Source: an uncultured Alphaproteobacteria bacterium
Lineage (GTDB): Bacteria > Pseudomonadota > Alphaproteobacteria > CADEGL01
Length of the DNA: 64,000 nt
NCBI GenBank assembly: GCA_902826885.1
Contig: CADEGL010000009.1
Coordinates: 23,533 to 87,532 of the forward strand
Reading direction: 5' to 3'
Below are positions 1 through 9,141 of the stretch, piece by piece (position 1 is the first letter of the stretch; each line of letters opens with the position of its first letter). The notes beneath the pieces are model-generated. The model was not told the origin of the DNA. It saw only the letters and a list, made by a program, of their open reading frames with translations, and searched no databases. The position numbers and the translations under genes were made by a program.

Positions 1-66
1 GCGACGTATCGCTGGTTCACCGAGAACGAAGGCAGTTGGAGAGAGCGTGAGGCCGCCGGAGACTGA
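1..66 (+). CDS. C-terminal end of NAD-dependent epimerase, probably GDP-L-fucose synthase (partial)
   Basis: Only the last 21 codons are inside the window, ending in TGA at 64-66. The tail contains TYRWFTEN, which resembles the typical C-terminus of GDP-L-fucose synthases and related extended SDR epimerases (a Tyr-x-Trp-[FY]-x-x-Asn element close to the end). It overlaps the start of the flippase gene by 20 bases, which suggests one operon. In the colanic acid locus, fcl also precedes wzxC on the same strand. The identification rests on a short stretch and on context, so it is tentative. Confidence 0.45.
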   Translation, partial: ATYRWFTENEGSWREREAAGD

Positions 67-1570
67 TCGCCGCGCGATCCTCGACACGGAGCATCTGCTT
101 GCCGACTTGAAGGTCCGGTCGGTACGCGGCGGCGCCGTGACCGTGGCTGCCCAGATCGTGAAGATGATCGCCCAATTCGCGGCCATCGTGGTGTTGGCGC
201 GACTCTTGGAGCCATCGGCCTTTGGCCTAGTCGCCATGACGGCCGCCGCCGTGGCCTTCCTAGAGTTGTTCAAGGATCTGGGACTATCCGCCGCCACCGT
301 GCAGCGTCCGGTGCTGACCCACGCGCAAGTCAGCACGATGTTTTGGTTGAATGTCGGGCTGGGTTTTCTGGCTGCCGCCTTGACCGCCGCGTTGGCGCCG
401 CTTTTGGCGTGGTTCTATGGCGAAAGCGCTCTGGTCGATATCACCCTATGTCTGGCGGTCGGCTTTATCATTAGCGGTCTTTCCACCCAACACATGGCGC
501 TGCTACGGCGGCAGATGCGCTTCGGCGCGCTCGCGTCGTTGCAGGTTGGCGCGGAACTGGTCGGCATGGCGGCCGCCATCGCCGCGGCGCTGGCGGGAAT
601 GGGTTATTGGGCGCTCGTGATACAGCGCCTGGCATGGGTCGTCGTCTTGACCGCCGGTGCCTGGTGCGTTTGCGCCTGGCGGCCTGGTCGCGCCGGACCC
701 TTGCGCGACGTGCGCGAGCTTCTGCGCTTCGGCGGCAACGTGGCGGTGTCGAACCTGGTCGGCTTGCTGGCCCGGTCGGCCGACCAGATCCTGATCGGCT
801 GGTTCTGGGGTGCCGCTTCTCTGGGTCTGTACGAGCGCGCGTCCAAGCTGGTGCTGGTGCCGCTAAACAACTTGAACGCACCACTCCATGCCGTAGCCAT
901 GCCGGCCCTGAGCCGCGCGGCGGACGAGCCCGCGCGGCACCGCCGCGCTTATTTGGGAATGGTCGAAAAGCTGGCCATGGTGACCATGCCGGCCGGCGCG
1001 CTTCTGGTCACGGCACCCGACTGGGTCGTCTCGCTTGCATTGGGGTCGCAATGGATGGCGACGGCGCCCGTGCTGGCGTGGCTCGGTGTAACCGCCATCT
1101 ACCAACCGGTCACTTATACGTTGAGCTGGCTTCTCATGTCTCAAAATCGCGCGGGCGAGATGAGCGTGTTCAGCTTCTTCAACGCGCTCGTCCTCGTGGC
1201 TTCGATCGCCGCCGCTCTGCCCTACGGGATGGAAGCGGTCGCGGCGGCCTATGCACTGAGCGGCTTGTGCGTGCGTGTGCCCGCGTTGCTTTGGATGGTG
1301 GGGCGGCGGGGCGAGATTCGCGCGGGCGAGATTGTCCATGCCTTGCTGCCGTCGTCTCTGGCGGCGGTTCTGTCGCTCGGTGGCGTTTACGCCCTACGGC
1401 AATCCGTGGTTTTCGACAGTATTGGACCGGTCGCCGGTCTGGCCGCGGCGGCCGGACTGACGATGTTTTTGGCGCTGGCCTGCTATCTGGGCCTGCCGAA
1501 AGGGCGAGACGCGTTGCGCGACCTCGTGCGCCTATCCGCCGTCATGTTTCAGCGGAGGGCTCGCGCTTGA
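47..1570 (+). CDS. wzxC: WzxC-like polysaccharide repeat-unit flippase
   Basis: A 507-aa integral membrane protein of the MOP/polysaccharide_synt family that would flip lipid-linked repeat units across the inner membrane. The N-terminus (about residues 20-60) reads like WzxC/AmsL flippases, with VLARLLEPSAFGLVAM followed by a typical FWLNVGLGF segment near residue 100. About a dozen hydrophobic segments follow. The start is GTG at 47, overlapping the preceding gene, and no stronger alternative was seen. The next gene starts inside its stop codon, so translation is probably coupled. Family assignment is firm; the substrate is inferred from synteny with the colanic acid cluster. Confidence 0.85.
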   Translation: MRPPETDRRAILDTEHLLADLKVRSVRGGAVTVAAQIVKMIAQFAAIVVLARLLEPSAFGLVAMTAAAVAFLELFKDLGLSAATVQRPVLTHAQVSTMFWLNVGLGFLAAALTAALAPLLAWFYGESALVDITLCLAVGFIISGLSTQHMALLRRQMRFGALASLQVGAELVGMAAAIAAALAGMGYWALVIQRLAWVVVLTAGAWCVCAWRPGRAGPLRDVRELLRFGGNVAVSNLVGLLARSADQILIGWFWGAASLGLYERASKLVLVPLNNLNAPLHAVAMPALSRAADEPARHRRAYLGMVEKLAMVTMPAGALLVTAPDWVVSLALGSQWMATAPVLAWLGVTAIYQPVTYTLSWLLMSQNRAGEMSVFSFFNALVLVASIAAALPYGMEAVAAAYALSGLCVRVPALLWMVGRRGEIRAGEIVHALLPSSLAAVLSLGGVYALRQSVVFDSIGPVAGLAAAAGLTMFLALACYLGLPKGRDALRDLVRLSAVMFQRRARA

Positions 1571-2820
1571 AGATTCTGATTACAAATGCTGTCTCGCTCA
1601 ACACCGGAGACGCCGCGATCCTGCGCGGCGCGATCGGAATCCTGCGCAACACGTTTGGCAACGACATGGATGTCGTGGTCTACGATGCCAAGGCCGACAC
1701 CGCGAAGCGGCATTATCCGGAGTTCAACTATCGCCCCGCCTTGTATGAGCAAGTCCGCTCGGCGGCCAAGGGTCGCTGGCGTGGTAAATTCGCGGCGGTC
1801 TTCATCCTGTTCCTCTCGCTGATTTGGCGAAAGTCCTTGGGGCGCCGGCTGGCGTACCGCCTGCCGCCGCGCTTACGCGACAGCTTGGATGAATATGCGC
1901 GCGCCGACCTGGTGGTGGCGACTGGAGGGACCTATCTGGTACCGGCCTATCGGCTTTTCCCGAAGATCTTCGACTTCATGGTCACGCTCCTGCTCGGGCG
2001 GCCTTTGGTCCTCTTCACTCAAAGCTTGGGTCCGTTTCCGCCCGGCCGCGACCGGCTTCTACTTCGATGGGTCTTACGGCGCGCGCGGCTCATCCTCGTG
2101 CGCGACGACGCCTCCCGCCGCCATCTCGACGATCTCGGTGTGCCCGCCGATCGGGTGGCCCAGGCCGCCGACGCGGCTTTCGCCATGGCCCGCCTGGATA
2201 CGCCGCCGCGGCGTTTTCCGCCCGCCGGCCGTCCATTGCGGGTGGCGATTTCCGTACGCGACTGGCCTCATTTCCGGCGCGAACCGCCCGCCGTGGGCAT
2301 GCAGCGCTATCTGGCCGCCGTCGCCAAGCTCACGCGCGTCCTGGTCGAGGAACACGGCGTCCAAGTGACGTTCCTGTCCACCTGCCAGGGTGTCCCCGAA
2401 TACTGGACCGATGATTCGCGCGTGGCCGACCGGGTCGTTTCTCTTTTGCCCGGAGCCGTGCGGGTCCATGTCACGGTCGACCGCGAGTTCCACCGGCCCG
2501 AGCGGCTGATCGGCTTGTTCGCCGAGCACGACATGGTTGTGGCGACACGCATGCACGCGGGCATCCTGGCGCTATGCGCGGGTGTGCCGGTGCTGCCGAT
2601 CGCGTACGAGTTCAAGACCGTCGAGCTATTTCAAAGTCTCGGCCTCGGTGAAGTCACCCAGGACATCGAGGCTGTCACGCCGGAAAGCCTAGAACAGGCA
2701 TTCCGGCATCTGTTGGCCGCCGGCCCGGCATTGTCCGCCCAAATCCGCTCCCGTGTTGGAGATTTGAAGGATTCGGCGCTGGGGGCGGGGCCAGTCGTTC
2801 GCAACGCCTTGGCTGCCTGA
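1567..2820 (+). CDS. wcaK: WcaK-like polysaccharide pyruvyl transferase
   Basis: A 417-aa protein of the polysaccharide pyruvyl transferase family (PF04230), which transfers pyruvate from phosphoenolpyruvate to a sugar of the repeat unit. The N-terminus (KILITNAVSLNTGDAAILRG) has the family's NxGD-AIL-G pattern. The region TRMHAGILALCAGVPVLPIA near residue 320, followed by LFQSLGLGE, matches the conserved C-terminal block of WcaK. The open frame extends upstream antisense-like through wzxC, but homology begins at the TTG at 1567, which overlaps the wzxC stop. The last base of its stop is the first base of the next gene. Length is close to WcaK (about 426 aa). Confidence 0.85.
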   Translation: MKILITNAVSLNTGDAAILRGAIGILRNTFGNDMDVVVYDAKADTAKRHYPEFNYRPALYEQVRSAAKGRWRGKFAAVFILFLSLIWRKSLGRRLAYRLPPRLRDSLDEYARADLVVATGGTYLVPAYRLFPKIFDFMVTLLLGRPLVLFTQSLGPFPPGRDRLLLRWVLRRARLILVRDDASRRHLDDLGVPADRVAQAADAAFAMARLDTPPRRFPPAGRPLRVAISVRDWPHFRREPPAVGMQRYLAAVAKLTRVLVEEHGVQVTFLSTCQGVPEYWTDDSRVADRVVSLLPGAVRVHVTVDREFHRPERLIGLFAEHDMVVATRMHAGILALCAGVPVLPIAYEFKTVELFQSLGLGEVTQDIEAVTPESLEQAFRHLLAAGPALSAQIRSRVGDLKDSALGAGPVVRNALAA

Positions 2821-4100
2821 TGGCGCCCCTGCGTATCGCCATCTTCGCACACGAGTTTCCCGCTCTCAGCGAGACTTTCGTGCTGCGGCATATCACGTCG
2901 CTGATCGAACGCGGGCACGAGGTTACGGTGCTTTCAACCGCACCGCGCGCGGAGCCCGCGCAGCATCCGGCCATCGAACGTTTCGATCTGCGCCGCCGGA
3001 CCCGCTACCTTGAGATGCCCGCCGCGCGCCTGGCGCGCGTGCGCGCGGTGCCAGACGCCTTTGGGCGGGGTTGGGCATGCGGGCGCGCCGCTCCGTTCCG
3101 CGCCCTCAACGTGCTGCGCTACGGGCGCGAGGCCGCATCGCTTCGGCTCCTTCATTGGGCGGCGACGTTGTCGTCGGGCGGGGAGTTCGATGTCGTGCAC
3201 TGCCATTTCGGTACGGTTGGGCGATTGGCCGCATTCCTGCGCGAGATTGGTGCCTTGCGCGGCCGTCTGGTCACGACGTTCCACGGTGTCGATCTCAGCG
3301 CGTGCTTGCGTGACGATCCGTCGCTCTATGACCATCTGCTGCGGCACGGCGACCTGTTTTTGCCGATTTCGGACGTTTGGCGTCAAAAGCTCCTATCCCT
3401 CGGCTGCCAGCCGGCCCGGACCGTCGTGCACCGTATGGGTGTAGAGCCGGGGCGCTTTGTCTTTCGCGCCCGACGCCCAGCGGCCGATCAACCGGTCAAG
3501 CTGTTGACGGTCGGCAGGCTGATCGAGAAGAAGGGCGTGGAGTATGGGCTTCGCGCGGCCGCGGAGTTGGTTCGGCGCGGCATCAGGGTCGACTATCAAA
3601 TCGCGGGTGACGGGCCGCTGCGGGCGCATCTGGAGCAATTGGCGGCGGCGTTGGAGATCGGGCCGTCGGTGCGGTTCCTGGGTTGGCGGAACGAGGAGCA
3701 GGTGGCGGCGCTGATGGCCGAGCGCGACATGCTGTTGGCGCCCAGCGTAACGGACGCAACCGGCGACCAGGAAGGCATCCCGGTGACGATCATGGAGGCC
3801 ATGGCCGCCGGTATGCCCGTGGTTTCCACCTGGCACAGCGGCATTCCGGAACTGGTAGAGCATGGGGCCGCCGGATTCCTGGCGCCGGAACGGGACGTGG
3901 TGGCCTTGGCCGAGGCCGTGGAACGCATCGTCCGTAATGATCTTTCCGCGGCGATGGGGCATGCGGCCCGCCGGCGCGTGGAACTGGATTACGATGTACG
4001 CCGGCTGGACGATACGTTGGAGCGGCATTATCGCGCTCTGGTCGAGCAGTCCGCGCCGCCACGGGCGCTAGGAGCCGACCCGGCGACCGTCGTCGTCTGA
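2820..4100 (+). CDS. wcaL: WcaL-like GT4 glycosyltransferase
   Basis: A 426-aa GT-B fold glycosyltransferase. The N-terminal half carries FPALSETFVLRHI, the start signature of the WcaL/AmsK group, then HCHFGT and TTFHGVDLSA. The C-terminal half has the GT4 donor-site block, VGRLIEKKGVEYGLRAA, then EGIPVTIMEAMAAGMPVVST with the E-x7-E motif and HSGIPELVEHG. All of these occur in the same order in E. coli WcaL. The ATG start overlaps the previous stop (ATGA). The 3' end overlaps the convergent beta-helix gene by 33 bases, so transcripts from the two arms run into each other here. Confidence 0.88.
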   Translation: MAPLRIAIFAHEFPALSETFVLRHITSLIERGHEVTVLSTAPRAEPAQHPAIERFDLRRRTRYLEMPAARLARVRAVPDAFGRGWACGRAAPFRALNVLRYGREAASLRLLHWAATLSSGGEFDVVHCHFGTVGRLAAFLREIGALRGRLVTTFHGVDLSACLRDDPSLYDHLLRHGDLFLPISDVWRQKLLSLGCQPARTVVHRMGVEPGRFVFRARRPAADQPVKLLTVGRLIEKKGVEYGLRAAAELVRRGIRVDYQIAGDGPLRAHLEQLAAALEIGPSVRFLGWRNEEQVAALMAERDMLLAPSVTDATGDQEGIPVTIMEAMAAGMPVVSTWHSGIPELVEHGAAGFLAPERDVVALAEAVERIVRNDLSAAMGHAARRRVELDYDVRRLDDTLERHYRALVEQSAPPRALGADPATVVV

Positions 4101-5318
4101 TGAAGGGGCGCCCTTTTTGATGCGCAACTGGCCTTGCGCGTCGACCCAGATGCGATAGTCGCCGAGCCGAGCCAGATTCGGTCCGTCCCATTTTTCGCCA
4201 AAGCGCGCGCCGCTCTGCCCACCGCCTAAGACGAGGGGGTCGATGGCGTCGGTCGTATCAACGCCGCCGCTGCAGCCGATCAGGGTGACATTGGCCTGAC
4301 GCTTGCCGTCCAACCGCACCAACTTGGCGTGATCGGCCTTGCCGTCGCCGCTGCCGGTGCAGCCGACCATGACCAACCGGTTGGTCACATAGGCGTCCAA
4401 GAGATGGGTCTGGTTGTAGATCGAATACGCCGTACAGCCGACAAGCGTGCCAAAGATCTTCAACCTGACTCCGGCGCCGCCCTTGTCGAAACCCGGCGCC
4501 TTCGCATGGTTGTTCTCGAAGCCGCAGTTGGTCAGCAGCGTGCATCCCATGCCAGCGGCCAGGCCGTATTCGGCATTCAGCAGAAAATAGCAGCCGTGGA
4601 AGCCCACGTCGTAGGCGTTGTTGACCAGGGCGGCGCCGTGACGGCCATTGCCGCCGAAGACGCCGCCATAGACGTGGATGGCGGATAGGACGGTGTCTTC
4701 CTTGCCATGGCCGAAGGTGGCGCCGTTGCCGCGATTGTCCCGGAAATAGCAGTTGAAAAGCTGCCCCTCGAAGACGTTGCCGATCAGATGGCAGCCGTCG
4801 CCGCCGCAGCCTTGGATCACCAAGTCACGCAGGCAAAAATTGTAGAAATAGCGTCCCCGCTGCTCGCAAGTAATGCTGAGCCCATGGCCTTCCTTGCCGT
4901 TGCCCTGGATCTGCAATCCCTCGATCAGCGCGAAGCGGACCGTCGCGCGGCTGACGATGTCGAGCACGGGACTGCCGTCGGCTATGGCGGACACCAGGAT
5001 CGCCCCCTGGGCCAAAATACCGGAGCGATGGGTGATGTTGCCCGCGGGCTTGTCCGCCGTCTCCACACGCAGCGTGCGGGTGATGCGGTAGATGCCCGGC
5101 GGGATGGTCAGGAGACCCGCCTCGCGGCCGGAGAAAGTGGCGTCAAGCGCCGATTGCAGCGCCTGCGTATCATCGGCGGCGCCATCGCCGATGGCGCCGA
5201 ACTCGTTCGCCGACAAGCGCTTGGCGGCGGGCCGTGCCGCTTCAGCGGCGGAGGGCGCCGTGGTGAGCGCCGCAGCCGCGCCAAGAGAAAGGATGCCCCG
5301 ACGGGAAAAATCCATCAT
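4068..5318 (-). CDS. Tat-exported right-handed beta-helix protein (WcaM-like role)
   Basis: A 416-aa protein that begins with a twin-arginine signal (DFSRRGILSLGAAAAL, with AEA before the mature part). It continues with the pectate-lyase-3 type entry ANEFGAIGDGAADDTQALQ and a polyproline-IPPG step, then many short beta-helix rungs (repeated GNG, NNA, GC..F patterns). This fold is typical of phage tailspikes, polysaccharide lyases and epimerases acting on polymers in the periplasm or outside. In E. coli the last colanic acid gene, wcaM, is also a Tat-type beta-helix protein after wcaL, so an analogous role is likely. The start ATG overlaps the upstream glycosyltransferase stop. Whether it is an enzyme cannot be told; no catalytic residues were assigned. 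Confidence 0.8.
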   Translation of the reverse strand: MMDFSRRGILSLGAAAALTTAPSAAEAARPAAKRLSANEFGAIGDGAADDTQALQSALDATFSGREAGLLTIPPGIYRITRTLRVETADKPAGNITHRSGILAQGAILVSAIADGSPVLDIVSRATVRFALIEGLQIQGNGKEGHGLSITCEQRGRYFYNFCLRDLVIQGCGGDGCHLIGNVFEGQLFNCYFRDNRGNGATFGHGKEDTVLSAIHVYGGVFGGNGRHGAALVNNAYDVGFHGCYFLLNAEYGLAAGMGCTLLTNCGFENNHAKAPGFDKGGAGVRLKIFGTLVGCTAYSIYNQTHLLDAYVTNRLVMVGCTGSGDGKADHAKLVRLDGKRQANVTLIGCSGGVDTTDAIDPLVLGGGQSGARFGEKWDGPNLARLGDYRIWVDAQGQLRIKKGAPSSDDDGRRVGS

Positions 5319-6568
5319 GCGGCCTGCTCCAGGATGCGCTCGTAAAGGCGGCGGTAACGCCGGGCGATCACGGCGATATCGAACTGGGCTTCGACCGAGG
5401 CACGCGCGCGAGCGCCCAGTTCGGCGACACGGTCTTCATTCTCCATGCACCAGACGATGCCGCGCGCGAGATCCTCGGGATCGAAGGACTTCGCCAAGTA
5501 TCCCGTCCGCGCATGCTCGATGATGTCGACCGGGCCGCCGCTGTCGAAAGCCACCACCGGCGTGCCGCACGCCATGGCCTCGATCACGGTCTTTCCGAAC
5601 GCCTCTTGAAGCGAGGGCACCACCATGACATCGGCCGCGCTATAGAGGCTGGCCAGCTTGCGGTCATCGGCGATTGGACCGAGGAAGCGCGCTCGCATCC
5701 CGAGGTCTGGCATGTCGGCCTCCGTTGGTCCGCCGAAGACCGCGACTTCGGCGCGATCGCTCCAGCCGAGCGCGGATACCTCGCGCAGCGCAGCGGCCAT
5801 CTGGGGCAATCCTTTGCGAGGATCGTTCGCGGCTTCGAATGCACCGTAGAGGATGTACGAGCGTCCCGGTTCGAACCCCCACGCTTCTCGCGCTTCGCGC
5901 CGGTTCATGGGGCGAAAGCGCTTGGCGTCGACACCGTTGGGTATGACCTCCATCGGCTTGTTCTGAAACAGCTCGCTCGAACGGCCGCAGCGGGCGAGCC
6001 ATGTACTGATCGGAACCAGCCAGAGATCGAGGTCGCCCCATCCCTTCTTCTTTCGGTGCCACGTCCAGCGGCTCAGGTCATTGTCGTGCGTCGAGCGCAA
6101 CTGCGGGCAGTGACCACAGGAATTCTTGTAGCGCTCGCAGCCGGCCGTGTAGTGGCATCCGCCGGTGAAGGCCCACATGTCGCGCAGGGTCCAGACAAGG
6201 GGGCGGTTGAGGCGGCTCAGGCTTTCCACTGACAAGAAACCCCCGCCGGTCCAATGCAGATGGATGATGTCCGGGTCCAGCCGTTCGACCGCGCGTTCGA
6301 TATGGTGGGGGATCCAGCCGACTGTCCAATAGGATTCGCCGGTCGAGCGATAGAAGCGCAATGGCAACCGGTCGAGCTCGGCGCGTACCCACCGGGCAAG
6401 CTTGGCGAATGGCTCGTCTAGGGCCATCACGCTGTCGTCACTCCCGTATTTGCGGTTGACCAGCATGGCGGTCTTAACACCTTGCTGTTCCAACGCTTGG
6501 TGCAGCCAAAACGCGCCGCGCGCGGCGCCGCCCAGGACGTCGGTGGTGCTGAGGTGAAGGACCTTCAT
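5315..6568 (-). CDS. GT4 glycosyltransferase, WcaC-like
   Basis: A 417-aa GT-B glycosyltransferase. It starts MKVLHLSTTDVLGGAARGAF, the opening typical of WcaC-type enzymes. At about residues 137-156 it has the cysteine-rich insertion of that group (GGCHYTAGCERYKNSCGHCP). The donor site holds VIPNGVDAKRF and EAFGKTVIEAMACGTPVVAF with the E-x7-E motif. It probably adds one sugar of the repeat unit on the cytoplasmic face. Both ends overlap neighbours by 4 bases (ATGA), so it is translationally coupled with the polymerase gene upstream and the beta-helix gene downstream. Confidence 0.85.
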   Translation of the reverse strand: MKVLHLSTTDVLGGAARGAFWLHQALEQQGVKTAMLVNRKYGSDDSVMALDEPFAKLARWVRAELDRLPLRFYRSTGESYWTVGWIPHHIERAVERLDPDIIHLHWTGGGFLSVESLSRLNRPLVWTLRDMWAFTGGCHYTAGCERYKNSCGHCPQLRSTHDNDLSRWTWHRKKKGWGDLDLWLVPISTWLARCGRSSELFQNKPMEVIPNGVDAKRFRPMNRREAREAWGFEPGRSYILYGAFEAANDPRKGLPQMAAALREVSALGWSDRAEVAVFGGPTEADMPDLGMRARFLGPIADDRKLASLYSAADVMVVPSLQEAFGKTVIEAMACGTPVVAFDSGGPVDIIEHARTGYLAKSFDPEDLARGIVWCMENEDRVAELGARARASVEAQFDIAVIARRYRRLYERILEQAA

Positions 6569-7932
6569 GGCGTGGCCAAGCTGGGCAAGGGGCTGATCCG
6601 CGGCTCGCGGCGAGGCGCCGGCCGGGCCGCGAGGGCGCGCGTGACCGCCAGGCGGTCATGCATGATCACGCACAGAGCGGGCAGTATCAGCACGAACCAG
6701 GTCTTCGGCGAAACGTAAGCGCCGGATGCTTGGCCGAGAATGATCCAGACGCTCCAACAGAAGACCAGGCTGGAGACGCCGAGAACGCGCAGGAAGACCG
6801 ACCATGCGATCATCAGGACAGAGCCCCAGAATAGGCCCAGGAAGATCCAGTGCAGCCAAAAGAAGTTCGTGATCGCGCTCGAGGCTTTGTCGAACGACCA
6901 ACTGGTGGTGAGGGCGGCGGTCGTGTCGTAGATACGATGCAAGGCGGGTTCGATGAACTCCCACGCCGTCAGGCCTGCGCCGGCCACCGGATGCTCCGCC
7001 AATACCGCCTTGGCCGTCTGATAAGGAGCGATCACGCGCGAGAAAAAACTGGGGTCACCGCCGGAGGTGATCAACTCCAGGCGTTCCGCGTAAAGCGTAA
7101 GGGCTAGAGGTACGGCCACGGCCACGATGGCGACCGACAGGCAGATGGCGATCATCCCGCGCGTTGCGTTGTAGTGCATGCGCCCGCCAAATGCCTCGCG
7201 CGGCGCCAGGAAAATGGTGTACGGCACGACAAGCGCCAAGCAGAGCATCAGCGTCGGCCCCCGCATCAGGACGAAAGCGCAGAAGACGAGGAAGGTATAG
7301 AGCGGCAGTTTCAGCCGGAAAGCGGACAGCGCATACCAGGCGAAGGCGCACAGCGTGAACATGAAGCTGACAGCCGAGGGTTCCGACGAAAAGAATTTCG
7401 GACGTACCCGGCCGTATAGGATTTGGTCGCGTAGATCGGATTCATAGAGCCCATGCTGATAGATGCGCACACGAAATGCGTCGCTGATGTCGCGGAACGC
7501 GGTGTAGTTTTCGAGCGCGCAGCCCACCAAGATCATCAACGTGAAAGCCAGGAATATTCGCGCGAGACGGCGTCGGGGGAAGTCGCGCGCGGTCAAGAAG
7601 AAGGCATAGGTCAAGGCCAGGGAATAGCTGACCTGGACCACGCCCTTGAAACGCTCGATCAGATAGTCGGGCCGGGCGGCGCCGAGAATCGACAGCGCGT
7701 AAAGAAGAACGATCGCCAGGATCGCAATCAGATGCCGGGATTCTATGCGTCCCGCATGTTTCACCAGCATCAACGCGCCGGCGATGCCCGCGAGGAACGA
7801 CGGAATAGGTACGCCGGCGGCGACCTTGATCTCGATCTCGAGATAAATGCCGCACAAGAAGACGAGCAGGAGCAGGGTGTCGATCGGGTCCGGCCGACGC
7901 CGCGGTATGAGTTGGCGGGGGGACGGAGTCAT
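6565..7932 (-). CDS. Wzy-like O-antigen/exopolysaccharide polymerase
   Basis: A 455-aa polytopic membrane protein with about 11-12 hydrophobic segments. A large soluble loop lies at about residues 275-330 (GGDPSFFSRVIAPYQTAKAV, then HPVAGAGLTAWEF), as in the Wzy_C/O-antigen ligase superfamily, where this periplasmic loop binds the lipid-linked glycan. Sequence conservation in the family is low, so the call rests on topology, loop position and location among polysaccharide genes. It overlaps both neighbours by 4 bases. An O-antigen ligase (WaaL) cannot be excluded, but the locus needs a polymerase and no other candidate is present. Confidence 0.7.
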   Translation of the reverse strand: MTPSPRQLIPRRRPDPIDTLLLLVFLCGIYLEIEIKVAAGVPIPSFLAGIAGALMLVKHAGRIESRHLIAILAIVLLYALSILGAARPDYLIERFKGVVQVSYSLALTYAFFLTARDFPRRRLARIFLAFTLMILVGCALENYTAFRDISDAFRVRIYQHGLYESDLRDQILYGRVRPKFFSSEPSAVSFMFTLCAFAWYALSAFRLKLPLYTFLVFCAFVLMRGPTLMLCLALVVPYTIFLAPREAFGGRMHYNATRGMIAICLSVAIVAVAVPLALTLYAERLELITSGGDPSFFSRVIAPYQTAKAVLAEHPVAGAGLTAWEFIEPALHRIYDTTAALTTSWSFDKASSAITNFFWLHWIFLGLFWGSVLMIAWSVFLRVLGVSSLVFCWSVWIILGQASGAYVSPKTWFVLILPALCVIMHDRLAVTRALAARPAPRREPRISPLPSLATP

Positions 7933-9116
7933 AGCGGCGCCAGCGCACCGATCAGGCGCGCGCCGCGGTCGCTCCAGTCGAAGCGGTTTGCGCAGGCTGA
8001 GAACGCGCGTTCTTGCAGACGGTTGAGAAGAGGGATGTCGTCGACTGCCTGGAGAATTCCGGTGGCCAGATCTTGTTGGGTCGGAAACATCAGCATGCTG
8101 ACCCCGGGCGTAAGAGGGGTGCCCGCCACCGAGCTGTCCAAGGCCGCTATCGGTGTTCGGTTGAAGACGTATTCCAGGACCTTGAGTTTGAAGCCACCGC
8201 CGGTGCGTTCCGGCACCACCGCTAGGCGCGCTTCGTTCAGATAGGGCGTCACGGTCTCAACCCGGCCGACCACGTCGACGGCGCGGAAGCGCCGCCGCAG
8301 GCGCGCGAAAAACGTCTCATCGCCATGTCCGATCACCCGCAAGCGCACGCCGGCTTCGGCGAAACGGTCGTCCGCGCTCTCGAGGAACTCTTCCAGATTC
8401 ATCTGTTTGGCGATCCATTCGAAACTGCCCGCCACGACGACGGAGCGGGGGGTTTCCGTGGTGATCCGCCTCTCGCGCACGCGGCGTCCGCCATAGCCCG
8501 GGGGCAGTACGACCAAGGGTTTGCCGCCGCGGCGCTGATCGAACAAAGCGGCATCCTGGGCCGTAATGGCGGTGACCACGTCGGCGCGGTCTACCAGCTT
8601 CCGCTCGAGTGCGCGCACCTTGCGCGCGTCGAACTGGAGCATGCGCCTCTTGGTCCCGTTTCCGTCGAAGTTGTTGGCCAACGAACGGCGCAGCGTTTCT
8701 TCGTGGTTGTGGGATACATAGACCAAGCGCGGCCGTCGGCCGTTTGAAAAACACCGCTGATAAGGGCGCAGCGCCCAGCCGGCATAAAGTCCGTCCAGCA
8801 CGACCGCGTCCCATGACGCCCCCCGCAGCAGGTCGTCGAAAGCCTCGCGCATGGGGGCTGTCGCCGATCGGTGGGCGATGTGGGGAAGAGAGGACAGCAC
8901 GCTGGTCCAGGCCGGGCGGGAGGGATAGGGCACCATGCGCCAGCGCACGCGTCCCTCGACCTCGCCGTCGCTTCGGGGAGAATTGCCGCTCGAGAAGCAG
9001 AGCACGCGGATCTGCGCGCCGGCTTTGGCTGCGGCCTCGATCAGGCGGCCGGAGTAAATCCTCTGGCCGTCATGCTCGGGTTTCGGATCAATCCAGGTCA
9101 GCCAGAGGCAGCGCAT
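7929..9116 (-). CDS. GT4/GT1-type glycosyltransferase
   Basis: A 395-aa GT-B protein. The N-terminus (MRCLWLTWIDPKPEHDGQRI, then SGRLIEAAAKAGAQIRVLCF) is the acceptor Rossmann half with a G-x-R loop. YVSHNHEETLRRSLANN and a C-terminal block GGGFKLKVLEYVFNRTPIAA correspond to the donor half, in which the usual E-x7-E is reduced to a KVLEY element. It probably adds one residue of the repeat unit. It overlaps the polymerase gene by 4 bases and lies 25 bases downstream of the initiating transferase gene. The sugar specificity cannot be read from the sequence. Confidence 0.75.
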   Translation of the reverse strand: MRCLWLTWIDPKPEHDGQRIYSGRLIEAAAKAGAQIRVLCFSSGNSPRSDGEVEGRVRWRMVPYPSRPAWTSVLSSLPHIAHRSATAPMREAFDDLLRGASWDAVVLDGLYAGWALRPYQRCFSNGRRPRLVYVSHNHEETLRRSLANNFDGNGTKRRMLQFDARKVRALERKLVDRADVVTAITAQDAALFDQRRGGKPLVVLPPGYGGRRVRERRITTETPRSVVVAGSFEWIAKQMNLEEFLESADDRFAEAGVRLRVIGHGDETFFARLRRRFRAVDVVGRVETVTPYLNEARLAVVPERTGGGFKLKVLEYVFNRTPIAALDSSVAGTPLTPGVSMLMFPTQQDLATGILQAVDDIPLLNRLQERAFSACANRFDWSDRGARLIGALAPL

Positions 9117-9141
9117 CAGCCGCTCCCGACCGGCGGCTGCA

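Noticed and set aside
607..1566. Upstream extension of the pyruvyl transferase frame into wzxC
   Set aside because: The translated stretch is Arg/Ala/Gly-rich without family similarity, while the family N-terminus begins exactly at the TTG at 1567.
5868..5882. GGTTCGAACCCCC, resembling a tRNA T-arm
   Set aside because: It lies inside the WcaC-like coding sequence and no acceptor, D-arm or anticodon arm surrounds it.
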